A program made the translations under genes and the position numbers. From contig CAMVAP010000001.1 of assembly GCA_947165485.1 (NCBI GenBank), positions 62,001 through 126,000 on the forward strand: DNA of 64,000 nt, in the 5' to 3' direction. This stretch comes from an uncultured Prevotellaceae bacterium. Its GTDB lineage: Bacteria; Bacteroidota; Bacteroidia; Bacteroidales; Muribaculaceae. Below, piece after piece: positions 1 to 9,577 of the stretch (positions are counted from its first letter, which is position 1; each line of letters starts with the position of its first letter). The notes under the pieces were generated by a model that made no database searches, was not told the DNA's origin, and saw only the letters and a list, made by a program, of their open reading frames with translations.

Positions 1-3
1 GAT

Positions 4-822
4 ATGATCAAGAAATTCATTGTGCTGGCCTTCATGGCCATGTTGACCATAGGTGGGGCATTGAGAGCCCAGAATGCTTATTGCAGCAAGGATGTCACAC
101 TCGAGAGCCTGACGGCCTACATGGACACCATGCGATCGGTTGACCCTGCCATCAAGTTGTTTTACACCAACCTGATCAACAATCCCACCCACAGTTACCG
201 CATCGAGCATCTGGACCTGGGGTTCAACGGATGCACAGGGCGTGTTGACGAGCATGTGGTGCTGGCCAACGGTAACACGCGTGACAATATCTTTGTCTTC
301 AACGAGCAGGGCTTGCTCACTCGCTCGGTCATCCAGGGCAGCAAGGGCAATAAGACCGAGGTCAATTACACCTACTCTTATGACCCCGTGCTGGGATTCA
401 CCCTCAAGCAGAGCAAGAGCAAGAGCCGCGCCATCAACTATTCGCCCATCTATGGCGAACACGGGCGACGTGAAAGTGTCAAGGGCAGCAACGGTAGCCG
501 CCAGGACTATTCTTATAACGAACAAGGGCATCTGTCCAAGCGTGTGATTACCCAGCCGGGTAGTGACCATCGCACACTCATCTATCAGGATGGTTACATC
601 ATCCGTGAGGAAGTGGGTGGCAAGGTGTTCCGCTATCACTATGACTTTGATACTGCCACAGGTAAGAAATTCCTTATTGCCATCAAGGAACTCAAGGGCA
701 ATGATGTGGTGCACGAGCGCACGTTCGACTACGACATCGACACCCATGGCCGCTACACCCGCGTCGTCGTCGCCCTCGACGGCAAGCACCAGATGACCAT
801 CACGAGGAGTTATAGTTTGTAG
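4..822 (+). CDS. Hypothetical secreted protein, repeat-rich (YxY/GR motifs)
   Basis: 272 aa ORF with signal peptide-like N-terminus (MIKKFIVLAFMAMLTIGGALRAQ); no family recognised with certainty. Confidence 0.6.
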   Translation: MIKKFIVLAFMAMLTIGGALRAQNAYCSKDVTLESLTAYMDTMRSVDPAIKLFYTNLINNPTHSYRIEHLDLGFNGCTGRVDEHVVLANGNTRDNIFVFNEQGLLTRSVIQGSKGNKTEVNYTYSYDPVLGFTLKQSKSKSRAINYSPIYGEHGRRESVKGSNGSRQDYSYNEQGHLSKRVITQPGSDHRTLIYQDGYIIREEVGGKVFRYHYDFDTATGKKFLIAIKELKGNDVVHERTFDYDIDTHGRYTRVVVALDGKHQMTITRSYSL

Positions 823-925
823 TTCCTGGTTTCTAGTCGAGAGGAATAGGGCTTTAGATATCGTTGATACAATAAAATGGGGGAAAGTGACGTTTTTATT
901 GTTAAAGCAATAGCAACGTGATTTC

Positions 926-2917
926 ATGAAACGGATTCTCTATATAGTCGTGGGCATGATGCTCGCATCGGTAGTATTGTCGTTAGCTTCCTGCAAGGGT
1001 CCCAAACTCAAGGATGCCGACGAAGCCTATGACCGTGGTGAGTACTTTGATGCCGCAACCATTTACCGCAAACTCTACAACCGATATAACCGCAAGGAGG
1101 ACGCTTGGTTGCGAGGCGAGCTGGCCTTCCAACTGGGCATGTGCCACTTGAAGCTCAACCAGGGCAACCGTGCCACAGCGGCCTTCCAGAATGCCATCCG
1201 CTATGAGTATGAAGATACGACGGTCATGTTGCGCCTGGCTCAGGCCCAGCAGATGGAGGGACAGTATGCAGCGGCCATCAAGAGTTACAACGAGTATCTG
1301 GACATCGCGCCTGATAGCTGGGAAGCCCGTGTGGGCATCCGCGGCTGTGAGTTGGCTCCGCAGTGGAAGGAGGAAGGCTCACGCTATATCGTCAAGTCGT
1401 ATTATAGCTCGCGACGTGCCGACTACTGCCCCATGTACCTCGATAAGAACATGGAATACCTCTACTTCACCTCGACCAACGAGAAATCCACTGGCGAGTT
1501 GCGCAGTGAGATCACGGGCACCAAGAAGGGCGACATTTATTTCATGAAGAAAGACGAGAAGGGCGTGTGGTCACGGCCCGAGATCGTGGATGGCGGCTTG
1601 AACACCGAGCATGACGAGGGTGCCGCGGCATTCTCGCCCGACGGCTCGACCATGTATCTGGCACGCGCTGTGCGACAGGACTGGCCCACAACAGTCGAGA
1701 TCTATACCAGTAGCCGCAGCGAGGCCAAGTGGAGCGCGCCCCAGAAGTTTGAAATCACTGCCGACACTCTGAGTAACTACAGCGATCCCGCAGTCAGCCC
1801 AGATGGGCAATGGCTCTACTTTGCCAGCGATATGCCCGGTGGACAAGGTGGCACCGACATCTGGCGCATCAACCTCAAGGACAAGCACGGCACCCTGGAG
1901 AACCTGGGGCCGCAAATCAATACCAAGGGTAACGAGCGCTTCCCTAACATGCGCACCGACAGCCTCTTGTACTTTTCCAGCAACGGCCATCCCGGCATGG
2001 GTGGGTTGGACCTGTTTGTGGCCAAGTTGCAACCCCGTGACGAGAATGCCCGCACGCCTCTGGACCAATGGGTTATCGAGAACATGGGGGTGCCTATGAA
2101 CTCGGCTGCCGACGACTTTGGCATCACCTTCGGTACCGGGGAGAGTGGCCTCTTCTCCAGCAGTCGTGGCGATGCGCGTGGCTATGACCACATTTTCTCG
2201 TTTATCAAGCCCGACCTGCAAATCTGGATCTCGGGTTATGTGGTCGATAAGGACGACGAGCCCGTGCCCAATGCTGTGATACGCATCGTGGGCGATGACG
2301 GCAGTAACCAGAAGACCGCTGCCAAGCCCGATGGCTCATTCCGATTTGACCTGCAACGTGGCGTCAAGTATGCGATGATGGCGGGTGCCGATGGCTATCT
2401 CAATGCACGTCAGGAGTTTGTGAGCGATAGTGCCGAGGAAGATGCCGAGTACAATGTGGACTTTGTTCTGGCAGCTATGTTCAAGGCGCAGATTATCGAG
2501 AACATCTTCTACGACTTTGACAAGGCCGTCCTGCGCGACGAGTCCAAGCTGGCGCTCGACAGCATGGTCATGCTCCTCAAGGACCACCCCAATATCGTCA
2601 TCGAGATGGCCTCACACACCGACCGCGTGGGCAGCGCCAAGTACAACCAGGGCCTCTCGCAGCGACGTGCCCAGAGCGTTGTGGACTACCTGATCGCCAA
2701 TGGCATCCCCAAGGAGCGTCTCAAACCTACCGGCTACGGTGAGTCACGCCCCAAGACGGTCACCAAGCGCATCCACAGCCAGTACCCGCAGTTTGAGGAA
2801 GGCGTGACCCTTACCGAGGACTTTATCAAAACCTTGAGCAAGGAGGATCAGGAAGCAGCCGACCAAATCAACCGCCGCACCGAGTTCACGGTCATCGACA
2901 CCAGCTACGAGTACTAA
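926..2917 (+). CDS. porE: PorE-like T9SS-associated lipoprotein (TPR, PD40/WD40 beta-propeller, carboxypeptidase-regulatory-like domain, OmpA C-terminal domain)
   Basis: Lipobox LASC; TPR-like N-terminus; PD40 motifs (SPDGSTMYLA, SPDGQWLYFASD); CarboxypepD_reg-like GYVVDKDDEPVPNAVIRI; OmpA motif ASHTDRVGSAKYNQGLSQRRAQSVVDYL. Domain order and size match PorE. Confidence 0.7.
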   Translation: MKRILYIVVGMMLASVVLSLASCKGPKLKDADEAYDRGEYFDAATIYRKLYNRYNRKEDAWLRGELAFQLGMCHLKLNQGNRATAAFQNAIRYEYEDTTVMLRLAQAQQMEGQYAAAIKSYNEYLDIAPDSWEARVGIRGCELAPQWKEEGSRYIVKSYYSSRRADYCPMYLDKNMEYLYFTSTNEKSTGELRSEITGTKKGDIYFMKKDEKGVWSRPEIVDGGLNTEHDEGAAAFSPDGSTMYLARAVRQDWPTTVEIYTSSRSEAKWSAPQKFEITADTLSNYSDPAVSPDGQWLYFASDMPGGQGGTDIWRINLKDKHGTLENLGPQINTKGNERFPNMRTDSLLYFSSNGHPGMGGLDLFVAKLQPRDENARTPLDQWVIENMGVPMNSAADDFGITFGTGESGLFSSSRGDARGYDHIFSFIKPDLQIWISGYVVDKDDEPVPNAVIRIVGDDGSNQKTAAKPDGSFRFDLQRGVKYAMMAGADGYLNARQEFVSDSAEEDAEYNVDFVLAAMFKAQIIENIFYDFDKAVLRDESKLALDSMVMLLKDHPNIVIEMASHTDRVGSAKYNQGLSQRRAQSVVDYLIANGIPKERLKPTGYGESRPKTVTKRIHSQYPQFEEGVTLTEDFIKTLSKEDQEAADQINRRTEFTVIDTSYEY

Positions 2918-2945
2918 AACACTGCTCGGTTCCACTCCCAATCCC

Positions 2946-3196
2946 GCGCTAAGTCGCTAAGTCGCAAAGTTTTATATGTTGCTCGCAAGGGGCTCGCAAC
3001 TAATTCATTTAATAAATAATTGTGAGCCCCTTGCGAGCAATAACTAATCTTAGCGACTTGGCGTGAGGTTCGTTTGAGACTATTTTCAAACAACCGTAAC
3101 AACCTGTGTGACAACCATTACAACCTTGTTTTCTGCATCCGCACGGCTTGCGAGCCCCTTGCGAGCAATAACTAATCTTAGCGGCTTAGCGTGAGG
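2946..3196. repeat. Three copies (one inverted, two direct) of a ~48 nt intergenic repeat GCGAGCCCCTTGCGAGCAATAACTAATCTTAGCGRCTTRGCGTGAGG
   Basis: Direct reading: 2978-3000 is the reverse complement of 3020-3040; 3021-3068 and 3148-3195 are near-identical direct copies. Confidence 0.85.
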
Positions 3197-3201
3197 GTAG
3201 G

Positions 3202-4518
3202 TTAGCGGCCAACGCAGTAATAGGTGAAGCCCATATCCTCAAGTTCGTCGCCGTCATAGACGTTGCGACCATCGATGATGAGCGGTGTTTTCATCAAGTT
3301 TTTCACTGTATTCCAGGCGGGGATGCGGAACTGTCGCCACTCGGTGAGCAGCAAGACGGCATCTGCACCCTTGACCGCATCATACATGTCCACGCCGCAA
3401 TACACGTCACCCCAGCGGCGCTTGGTGGCATTCATTGCCACGGGGTCATAGACGCGCACGTGGCAGCCAGCTTCCATCAGCAGGTTGATGGTGTCGATAG
3501 CAGGGGCAGCGGTCATGTCATCGGTCTCGGGCTTGAAACTCAGTCCCCACAGGGCGATGGTTTTTCCCTCCAAATCTCCCTTGAAGTGGTTGTTGAGCTT
3601 CTTGAACAGGATGCGCTTCTGGCGCTGGTTCACGTTTTCCACCGCCTTGAGGATTTCCATGTCATAGTTGTGCTCACTGCCTATCTTGATCAAGTCGTTG
3701 ATGTCCTGAGGGAACAGCGTGCCGCCATAGCCGCAGCCAGGGAAGATGTACTTGGGGCCGATGCGGCTGTCGGTGCCCACGCCGTGGCGCACCACATTGA
3801 TGTCGGCACCCACAATCTCACACAGGTTGGCAATCTCGTTCATGAAGCTCACGCGCGTGGCCAGCATCGAGGTGGCGGCATACTTGATCATCTCGGCTGT
3901 GCGGGTGTCGGTATAGATGACATTGCGGTTGTTGTGCATCAGGATGGTGCGGTACAGCCGTTCCATCGCTTGACGGGCGCTGGTCGTTTCGGTGCCGATC
4001 ACGATGCGGTCGGGCTTCATGAAGTCCTTGATGCCGTTGCCCTCGGTCAGGAAGTCGGGATTGCTGGCTACATCAAACTTGATGTTGCTGGCACCGCGGG
4101 CCTCCAGTGTGTCGGTAATGACCTTGGTCACATACTGTGCCGTGCCCACTGGAACGGTGGACTTGATGACAAACACGGTGTAGCGTGTGATCATGTTGCC
4201 AAAGTCCTGGGCGATGTCGAGGATGGGGGCCAAGTCGGTAGAACCGTCCTCGCTGGCAGTGGTGTCGATGGCACAAAACACAAAGTCTTGATCCACAAAG
4301 CCCTGTCGATAGTCGCTCGAGAACACCAGACGCTTGTCGGTGACATTGCGGTTGATCATGTTGTCCAGCCCTGGCTCATAGATGGGGATGGCGCCATACA
4401 CGAGCCGGTTGATCTTCTGGCTGTCGCGGTCCACACAGGTCACATTCACCCCCAGGTCGGCAAAGCAGGTGCCACTCACCAGCCCAACATATCCTGTTCC
4501 AACGATTGAGACATTCAT
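3202..4518 (-). CDS. ugd: UDP-glucose 6-dehydrogenase
   Basis: NAD-binding MNVSIVGTGYVGLVSGTCFADLG; catalytic FPGCGYGGTLFPQD; full length 438 aa. Confidence 0.95.
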   Translation of the reverse strand: MNVSIVGTGYVGLVSGTCFADLGVNVTCVDRDSQKINRLVYGAIPIYEPGLDNMINRNVTDKRLVFSSDYRQGFVDQDFVFCAIDTTASEDGSTDLAPILDIAQDFGNMITRYTVFVIKSTVPVGTAQYVTKVITDTLEARGASNIKFDVASNPDFLTEGNGIKDFMKPDRIVIGTETTSARQAMERLYRTILMHNNRNVIYTDTRTAEMIKYAATSMLATRVSFMNEIANLCEIVGADINVVRHGVGTDSRIGPKYIFPGCGYGGTLFPQDINDLIKIGSEHNYDMEILKAVENVNQRQKRILFKKLNNHFKGDLEGKTIALWGLSFKPETDDMTAAPAIDTINLLMEAGCHVRVYDPVAMNATKRRWGDVYCGVDMYDAVKGADAVLLLTEWRQFRIPAWNTVKNLMKTPLIIDGRNVYDGDELEDMGFTYYCVGR

Positions 4519-4701
4519 AATAGTGCTATATGTTTTTTTGTTCTGTTCTGTTTTTACAAGTATTCAATTTGCAAATATACAAAGTTTTTATAAAAATTTC
4601 TTGCAGTTTTCATTAAAAAATGCTAAGTTTGCGACATTCAATTAGAACACTATCTCCAATTAACGATTGTATATCAACTTGTTTAACCATTTATAAAATC
4701 A

Positions 4702-5403
4702 ATGTTCACTATGAAAAAGTATTTAGCTGAAATGGTAGGAACGTTTGTACTCACGTTCTTGGGCTGCGGTGCAGCAGTAGCGCTTGGTTGTGGAGCCGAT
4801 ACGGCTTCGGTGGTGGGAACGGCCATGGCCTTTGGTCTGGCTGTTGTGGCTATGGCCTACACCATCGGCGGCATCAGCGGGTGCCACATTAACCCCGCCA
4901 TCACGTTGGGCGTGTTCCTGAGTGGGCGCATGAGTGCCAAGGATTGTGGTATGTACATGGTATTCCAGGTCATTGGAGCCATCCTGGCTGCCGCTGTGCT
5001 GGCTGGCATCGTGGGGACGGCTTCGCCCGATGCGATCATCACGACAAGTACGGGTGCCAACACGTGCGCCTTTGGTGTGACCAATGGTCTGATTGTCGAG
5101 ATCGTGCTCACCATGCTCTTTGTCCTTGTTGTACTGGGCGCAACCTCGGTGACCAACGGTGCTACCAACAACTTTGCAGGACTTGCCATCGGTCTGTCGC
5201 TCATCCTCATCCATCTTGTGGGCATCCACTTCACTGGCACCTCGGTTAACCCCGCTCGTTCCATTGGACCGGCTCTCTTCCAGGGTGGTCAGGCGCTTAA
5301 CGAGTTATGGGTGTTCATCGTTGGCCCCTTTGTAGGCGGTGCACTGGCAGCCCTCATCTGGAAGATCATCGACTGCAACTGTGAGAAGAAAACCGAGGAC
5401 TAA
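4702..5403 (+). CDS. MIP family channel (aquaporin)
   Basis: Two NPA motifs (GCHINPAITLGVFLSGR, GTSVNPARSIGPALF), six TM-like segments. Confidence 0.95.
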   Translation: MFTMKKYLAEMVGTFVLTFLGCGAAVALGCGADTASVVGTAMAFGLAVVAMAYTIGGISGCHINPAITLGVFLSGRMSAKDCGMYMVFQVIGAILAAAVLAGIVGTASPDAIITTSTGANTCAFGVTNGLIVEIVLTMLFVLVVLGATSVTNGATNNFAGLAIGLSLILIHLVGIHFTGTSVNPARSIGPALFQGGQALNELWVFIVGPFVGGALAALIWKIIDCNCEKKTED

Positions 5404-5446
5404 TTTACATAGCCAAAATATACTAACATTAAAAGCTGAATAGTGT

Positions 5447-5854
5447 ATGAATTACAAGATTATTGAGATTCAAGGAATTGGTGATGCATATGCTCCCAAG
5501 TTGCAAGCCGAGGGCATCGAGACCGTCGAGCAATTGCTTGACCGCTGTGCGGCACCTGCTGGTCGCAAGGAACTGGCCGAGAAGACCGGAATCAGTGAGA
5601 AACTGATTCTGAAGTGGACCAACCATGCCGACCTGTTCCGCATCAATGGCATCGGCCCGCAGTTTGCCGAACTGCTGGAGGCCGCTGGCGTTGACACCGT
5701 CAAGGAACTGCGTCACCGCGTGGCAGCCAACCTCGCCGCCAAGGTGGCCGAAGTCAACGAGGAGAAGCACCTGTGTGGCCGCGTTCCCGTTGAGAGCGAG
5801 ATCCAGAAGATGATCGACCAGGCCAAGGAACTCGATCCCCGCATGACCTACTAA
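5447..5854 (+). CDS. DUF4332-type helix-hairpin-helix protein
   Basis: 135 aa with HhH-like IEIQGIGDAYAPKLQAEGIETVEQLL and INGIGPQFAELLEAAGVDTVKEL. Confidence 0.8.
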   Translation: MNYKIIEIQGIGDAYAPKLQAEGIETVEQLLDRCAAPAGRKELAEKTGISEKLILKWTNHADLFRINGIGPQFAELLEAAGVDTVKELRHRVAANLAAKVAEVNEEKHLCGRVPVESEIQKMIDQAKELDPRMTY

Positions 5855-5877
5855 ACGGAGATACAATCCACTTTCAC

Positions 5878-5925
5878 TTAACAGCAATCCGCTGGACGTT
5901 AAATCGCCTAGCGGATTGCTGTTAA
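5878..5925. terminator. Perfect 16-bp inverted repeat between convergent genes, possible bidirectional terminator
   Basis: TTAACAGCAATCCGCT ... AGCGGATTGCTGTTAA; no strong U-tract. Confidence 0.5.
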
Positions 5926-5945
5926 TGGTATGGTGGATGGGCTGG

Positions 5946-6986
5946 TTAGCTCATGGTAAGTTCGCCACACAGGTCGCTCACCATGTATTTCTTGACCATG
6001 CTGGGAGAGTACCGCATGCCGAAGAGGAACATCAACTTGGTGATGGCGGCCTCGCTGGTCATGTCGGCACCGCTGATGACGCCGGCGTCGAGCAGGGCCT
6101 TGCCCGTCTCATAGAGCGTGCAGTTCACGCCGCCGTTGACACACTGGGTCACGTTCACAATGACCACTCCGCGCTCCACGGCCTCCTTGATGCACTTGAT
6201 GAACCAGGGGTGGCTGGGCGTGTTGCCGGCGCCGTAGGTCTTGAGGACGATACCCTTGATGCCAGGCGTGTGCAGCAGGTAGTCAAGGGTCTGCTCGGTC
6301 ATGCCGGGGTTGAGTTCCAGGAACATGACATTGGTGTCCATGTCGGTGCACACCCGCAGCGGGCGAGGCGGCATCTTCCTCAGACTGGCCTCATTGTACT
6401 CGATGTCAAGACCGATTTCGGCCAGTTCGGGATAGTTGAAACTCTTGAAGGCGTTGAAGTTGTCGGCGCTCATTTTGGTGGCACGGTTGCCGCGCCACAG
6501 GTAGTTCTCAAACAGGATGGCGACCTCTTGCACGCGGGGACGTCCCTTCTCGTCGATGGCCGCGGCCACTTGCAGGGCGGTGATAAGGTTCTCCTCGCCG
6601 TCGGTGCGCACCTCGCCGATGGGCAGTTGCGAGCCGGTGATGATGACAGGTTTGCTCAGGTTCTCGAGCATGAAACTCAGCGCCGAGGCCGTGAAGGCCA
6701 TCGTGTCGGTGCCGTGCAGCACGACAAATCCGTCATAGCGGTCGTAGTGTTCCTCGATGGCCAGCGCGATGTCACGCCAGTGGGTCGGGTCCATGTTGCT
6801 GCTGTCGATGGGCGGGGTAAACTGGATATTGTCGATGTCATAGTCCAGTTTCTTGACCTTGGGCACGTTGTCCATCAGGTGGTCAAAGTTAAACGGCTGC
6901 AGGGCACGGGTCTCGGGATTCTCGATCATGCCGATGGTGCCACCGGTATAAATGATGAGTATTTTGGGACGTTTGCTCATTGTCAT
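5946..6986 (-). CDS. ansA: Type I L-asparaginase
   Basis: IIYTGGTIGM and VVLHGTDTMAFTASALSF active-site motifs. Confidence 0.93.
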   Translation of the reverse strand: MTMSKRPKILIIYTGGTIGMIENPETRALQPFNFDHLMDNVPKVKKLDYDIDNIQFTPPIDSSNMDPTHWRDIALAIEEHYDRYDGFVVLHGTDTMAFTASALSFMLENLSKPVIITGSQLPIGEVRTDGEENLITALQVAAAIDEKGRPRVQEVAILFENYLWRGNRATKMSADNFNAFKSFNYPELAEIGLDIEYNEASLRKMPPRPLRVCTDMDTNVMFLELNPGMTEQTLDYLLHTPGIKGIVLKTYGAGNTPSHPWFIKCIKEAVERGVVIVNVTQCVNGGVNCTLYETGKALLDAGVISGADMTSEAAITKLMFLFGMRYSPSMVKKYMVSDLCGELTMS

Positions 6987-6999
6987 GGTGGTATAGGGT

Positions 7000-7908
7000 T
7001 TATTGATTCATGAGTTTGTACCCGCGGTTGAATGCTTTGCTGAAGAAAACCATGTGGTAGTCGAGTGAATTCACCCAGTAGTTCCAGCTGTGGCGGCCAG
7101 GACGCACGGTGAAATCGTGGTCAATGCCGTTCTCTAGCAACAACTCGTGCAGGGCAATGTTATTCTTGATAAAGATATCGTTCAGGCCATCATCGATGAT
7201 GATGTTCTGGGCGGGTTGAAGGACACAGGACTTCAAGCGCTCCACCTGGCTCATCACGGTGTGCTGGCTCCAGCGCTCCTTGTTGTCGGCATATTCTCCC
7301 AGGCGGTCCTTGATGTGCCAGTTGTCGGGATAGGCGGTAATGTCCATGCAGCCACTCATGCTGCCGCATGACCAGAACACGTCGGGGTGTCGCCAGGCAA
7401 GGAACAATGAGCCCTGCCCACCCATGCTCAGGCCAGTGATGGCACGCATGAACCGGTTGGCATAGGTACGGTAGTGACCATCGATATAGGCCACCAGTTC
7501 CTTACTTATATATGTCTCAAACCTCATCGTGGGGTCCACGGGTGAGTCATAATACCAGCTGTCCTGGCCGTCGGGGCACACGATGATGACGTCATACAGG
7601 TTGGAGAGGCTATCGAGGTTGGCATTTTCCGACCAGTCGAAGTAGTGCCCGAAAGCTCCATGCAGCAGGTAGAGCACTGGGAAGCGTTCATCCTGCTGGT
7701 TGGGGGCATTGTATCGCTCGGGCACGATAACCACATTCTTGATGTTGCGGCCCATCGCTTGACTCATGATCTGGACAGTGTCCCCTTGTTGGGTCTTATG
7801 GGTCTGGACAACAGGATCAGCCTGTGGTGACGGATGAGCGCAGGCGGTGACGGCTATCAGCATCATGATAGCCAGCAGGATGGTTGATTTCAGGATGGTC
7901 TTTCTCAT
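7000..7908 (-). CDS. Secreted esterase family alpha/beta hydrolase (esterase D/acetylxylan-esterase-like)
   Basis: Signal peptide; VLYLLHGAFGHYFDW, nucleophile elbow AITGLSMGGQGS, catalytic GRHSWNYW. Confidence 0.85.
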   Translation of the reverse strand: MRKTILKSTILLAIMMLIAVTACAHPSPQADPVVQTHKTQQGDTVQIMSQAMGRNIKNVVIVPERYNAPNQQDERFPVLYLLHGAFGHYFDWSENANLDSLSNLYDVIIVCPDGQDSWYYDSPVDPTMRFETYISKELVAYIDGHYRTYANRFMRAITGLSMGGQGSLFLAWRHPDVFWSCGSMSGCMDITAYPDNWHIKDRLGEYADNKERWSQHTVMSQVERLKSCVLQPAQNIIIDDGLNDIFIKNNIALHELLLENGIDHDFTVRPGRHSWNYWVNSLDYHMVFFSKAFNRGYKLMNQ

Positions 7909-8369
7909 TTATCTTTGATTTTGAGGGGGCGCTTTTTCTTGAAAAAATCGGTCATCAGTTGGGCACACTCATCGGCAAGCACGCCTGCGGTGAGGGTCGT
8001 CTTGGAATGGAAGGGGGCGGTGCACATCGTGTGGTAGCCACGCTTGTCATCGCTCGCGCCATACACGATGCGTGCGATCTGGCTCCAAGCGAGAGCCCCG
8101 GCACACATCAAGCACGGCTCGACAGTGACATACAGGGTGCAGTCACTCAGGTACTTGCCGCCCAGGGTAGCAGCGGCAGCGGTGATGGCTTGCATCTCGG
8201 CATGGGCAGTGACATCGGTTAGGGCCTCGGTCAGGTTGTGTCCGCGACCGATGACGCGTCCCTTGCACACGATAACGGCTCCAATGGGCACCTCATCACG
8301 GTCGAGCGCCTTATGGGCCTCGTCCAGTGCCATGCGCATATACTTGATATCAATATCTTCGCTTTTCAT
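7905..8369 (-). CDS. tadA: tRNA-specific adenosine deaminase / nucleoside deaminase
   Basis: HAEMQAI and PCLMCAGAL deaminase zinc motifs. Confidence 0.88.
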   Translation of the reverse strand: MKSEDIDIKYMRMALDEAHKALDRDEVPIGAVIVCKGRVIGRGHNLTEALTDVTAHAEMQAITAAAATLGGKYLSDCTLYVTVEPCLMCAGALAWSQIARIVYGASDDKRGYHTMCTAPFHSKTTLTAGVLADECAQLMTDFFKKKRPLKIKDK

Positions 8370-9577
8370 CAGTTCAAGAATAGTTTGCGCACATGGTCTC
8401 CCACACGCACGATATACACACGGTTGCTGGGCAGGTTGATCCAGTTGCGGACGGCGGGACGCTCATACCACAGGTTGCCATACACGTCATAGATGAATGT
8501 CCACAGCCCGTGGGTGTCGCCGTCGATGTAGATGGTGCCGCTATATCCGTTGATCGTGATCTCGCCCTCGGGACGTTCTTCCTTGACCTCCTGGATGACC
8601 GTGGGCTGGGATGTGGCCACTAGCTGCAAGTCCTCGTCATCATACATCAGTGTCGTGGGCACCACCAGGTAATCGGTGCTGGTGGCGCCGATGGGCAAGA
8701 AGTAGCGGCTGGCGGCAGTGATGGCTGTCAGGTAGCCGTCGGGGCCATATATCTTGTAGGCCAGGTTGTTGCCCAGCGTGATAGCCGTCCACCGGTCGCC
8801 CAGATTCTCCTGCTGCATCGTGGGGATAACGGCAAGCCCCTCATCGATCCACAACGAGAACACATCCTCGTTGCCCCACACCTTGTCATCCTGATAGTGG
8901 TCGCTGGTGGCGTCATCGGCCAGCATGACATGGACACCATCGCAGCCCTCAAAGGCATTCTCCCCCATCACATAGGGTGGGGTTGAGGCGTCACTATACA
9001 CCTCGTTAAGATTCACGCAGTAGCCAAAGGCGCCCTCGCCGATGTAGCGCAGTGAAGCGGGCAGGAATATCGTGTGCAGCTGTGTGCAGTCCTCAAAGGC
9101 CCCTTTCTCGATTGAGGTGACACCCTCGGGCAGGACGATGTTGCTCACGGCGGTGCCGGCAAGCATATAGCGGCTCACGGCGGTGAGGCCCAGTGGCAGG
9201 GTGATGTCGGTCAGGCTCTCAGCGTCGGCAAAGGCGGCCTCGCCTATCATGGTGACGCTGTTGGGAATCTGCACCTCGGTCACTGCCGACTGCCAGAATG
9301 CCCGGGGGGCGATGGCGGCCACTTCATAGTTTACCCCGTTGCAATAGACACGCTCAGGCAGGATAATGGAACCCTCATAGTGGTTCTTTCCGTCATGATA
9401 GGCCGGAGCGACGGCCACTTGGCTATCGCTGATGATGTGATAGAAAATGCCGTTGGCCTCAATGTCCTGTGCCTGGGAGAGGGGGGCAAGGCACAGCATC
9501 AGGGCTGTCAATATCATTATGTTGGCAAGCTGTCTTCTCATGTTGATGTTATTCTCGGTAATACACTCGCTTGACAC
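8369..9577 (-). CDS. BspA-like leucine-rich repeat (LRR_5) secreted protein, possible T9SS type-A cargo
   Basis: LRR_5 repeats (PNSVTMIGEAAFADAESLTDITLPLGLTAV, LPEGVTSIEKGAFEDCTQLHTIFLPASLRYIGEGAFGYC); C-terminus ...NRVYIVRVGDHVRKLFLN resembles a type-A sorting tail. Start likely downstream (MRRQLANIMILTALMLCL). Confidence 0.8.
   Translation of the reverse strand: MSSECITENNINMRRQLANIMILTALMLCLAPLSQAQDIEANGIFYHIISDSQVAVAPAYHDGKNHYEGSIILPERVYCNGVNYEVAAIAPRAFWQSAVTEVQIPNSVTMIGEAAFADAESLTDITLPLGLTAVSRYMLAGTAVSNIVLPEGVTSIEKGAFEDCTQLHTIFLPASLRYIGEGAFGYCVNLNEVYSDASTPPYVMGENAFEGCDGVHVMLADDATSDHYQDDKVWGNEDVFSLWIDEGLAVIPTMQQENLGDRWTAITLGNNLAYKIYGPDGYLTAITAASRYFLPIGATSTDYLVVPTTLMYDDEDLQLVATSQPTVIQEVKEERPEGEITINGYSGTIYIDGDTHGLWTFIYDVYGNLWYERPAVRNWINLPSNRVYIVRVGDHVRKLFLN

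Noticed and set aside
3460-4509. 349-aa + strand ORF opposite ugd
   Set aside because: Antisense to a clearly recognisable UDP-glucose dehydrogenase; low-complexity H/V/G/L/D composition typical of mirror ORFs.
5916-7013. 365-aa + strand ORF opposite ansA
   Set aside because: Antisense to a full-length asparaginase; composition artefact.
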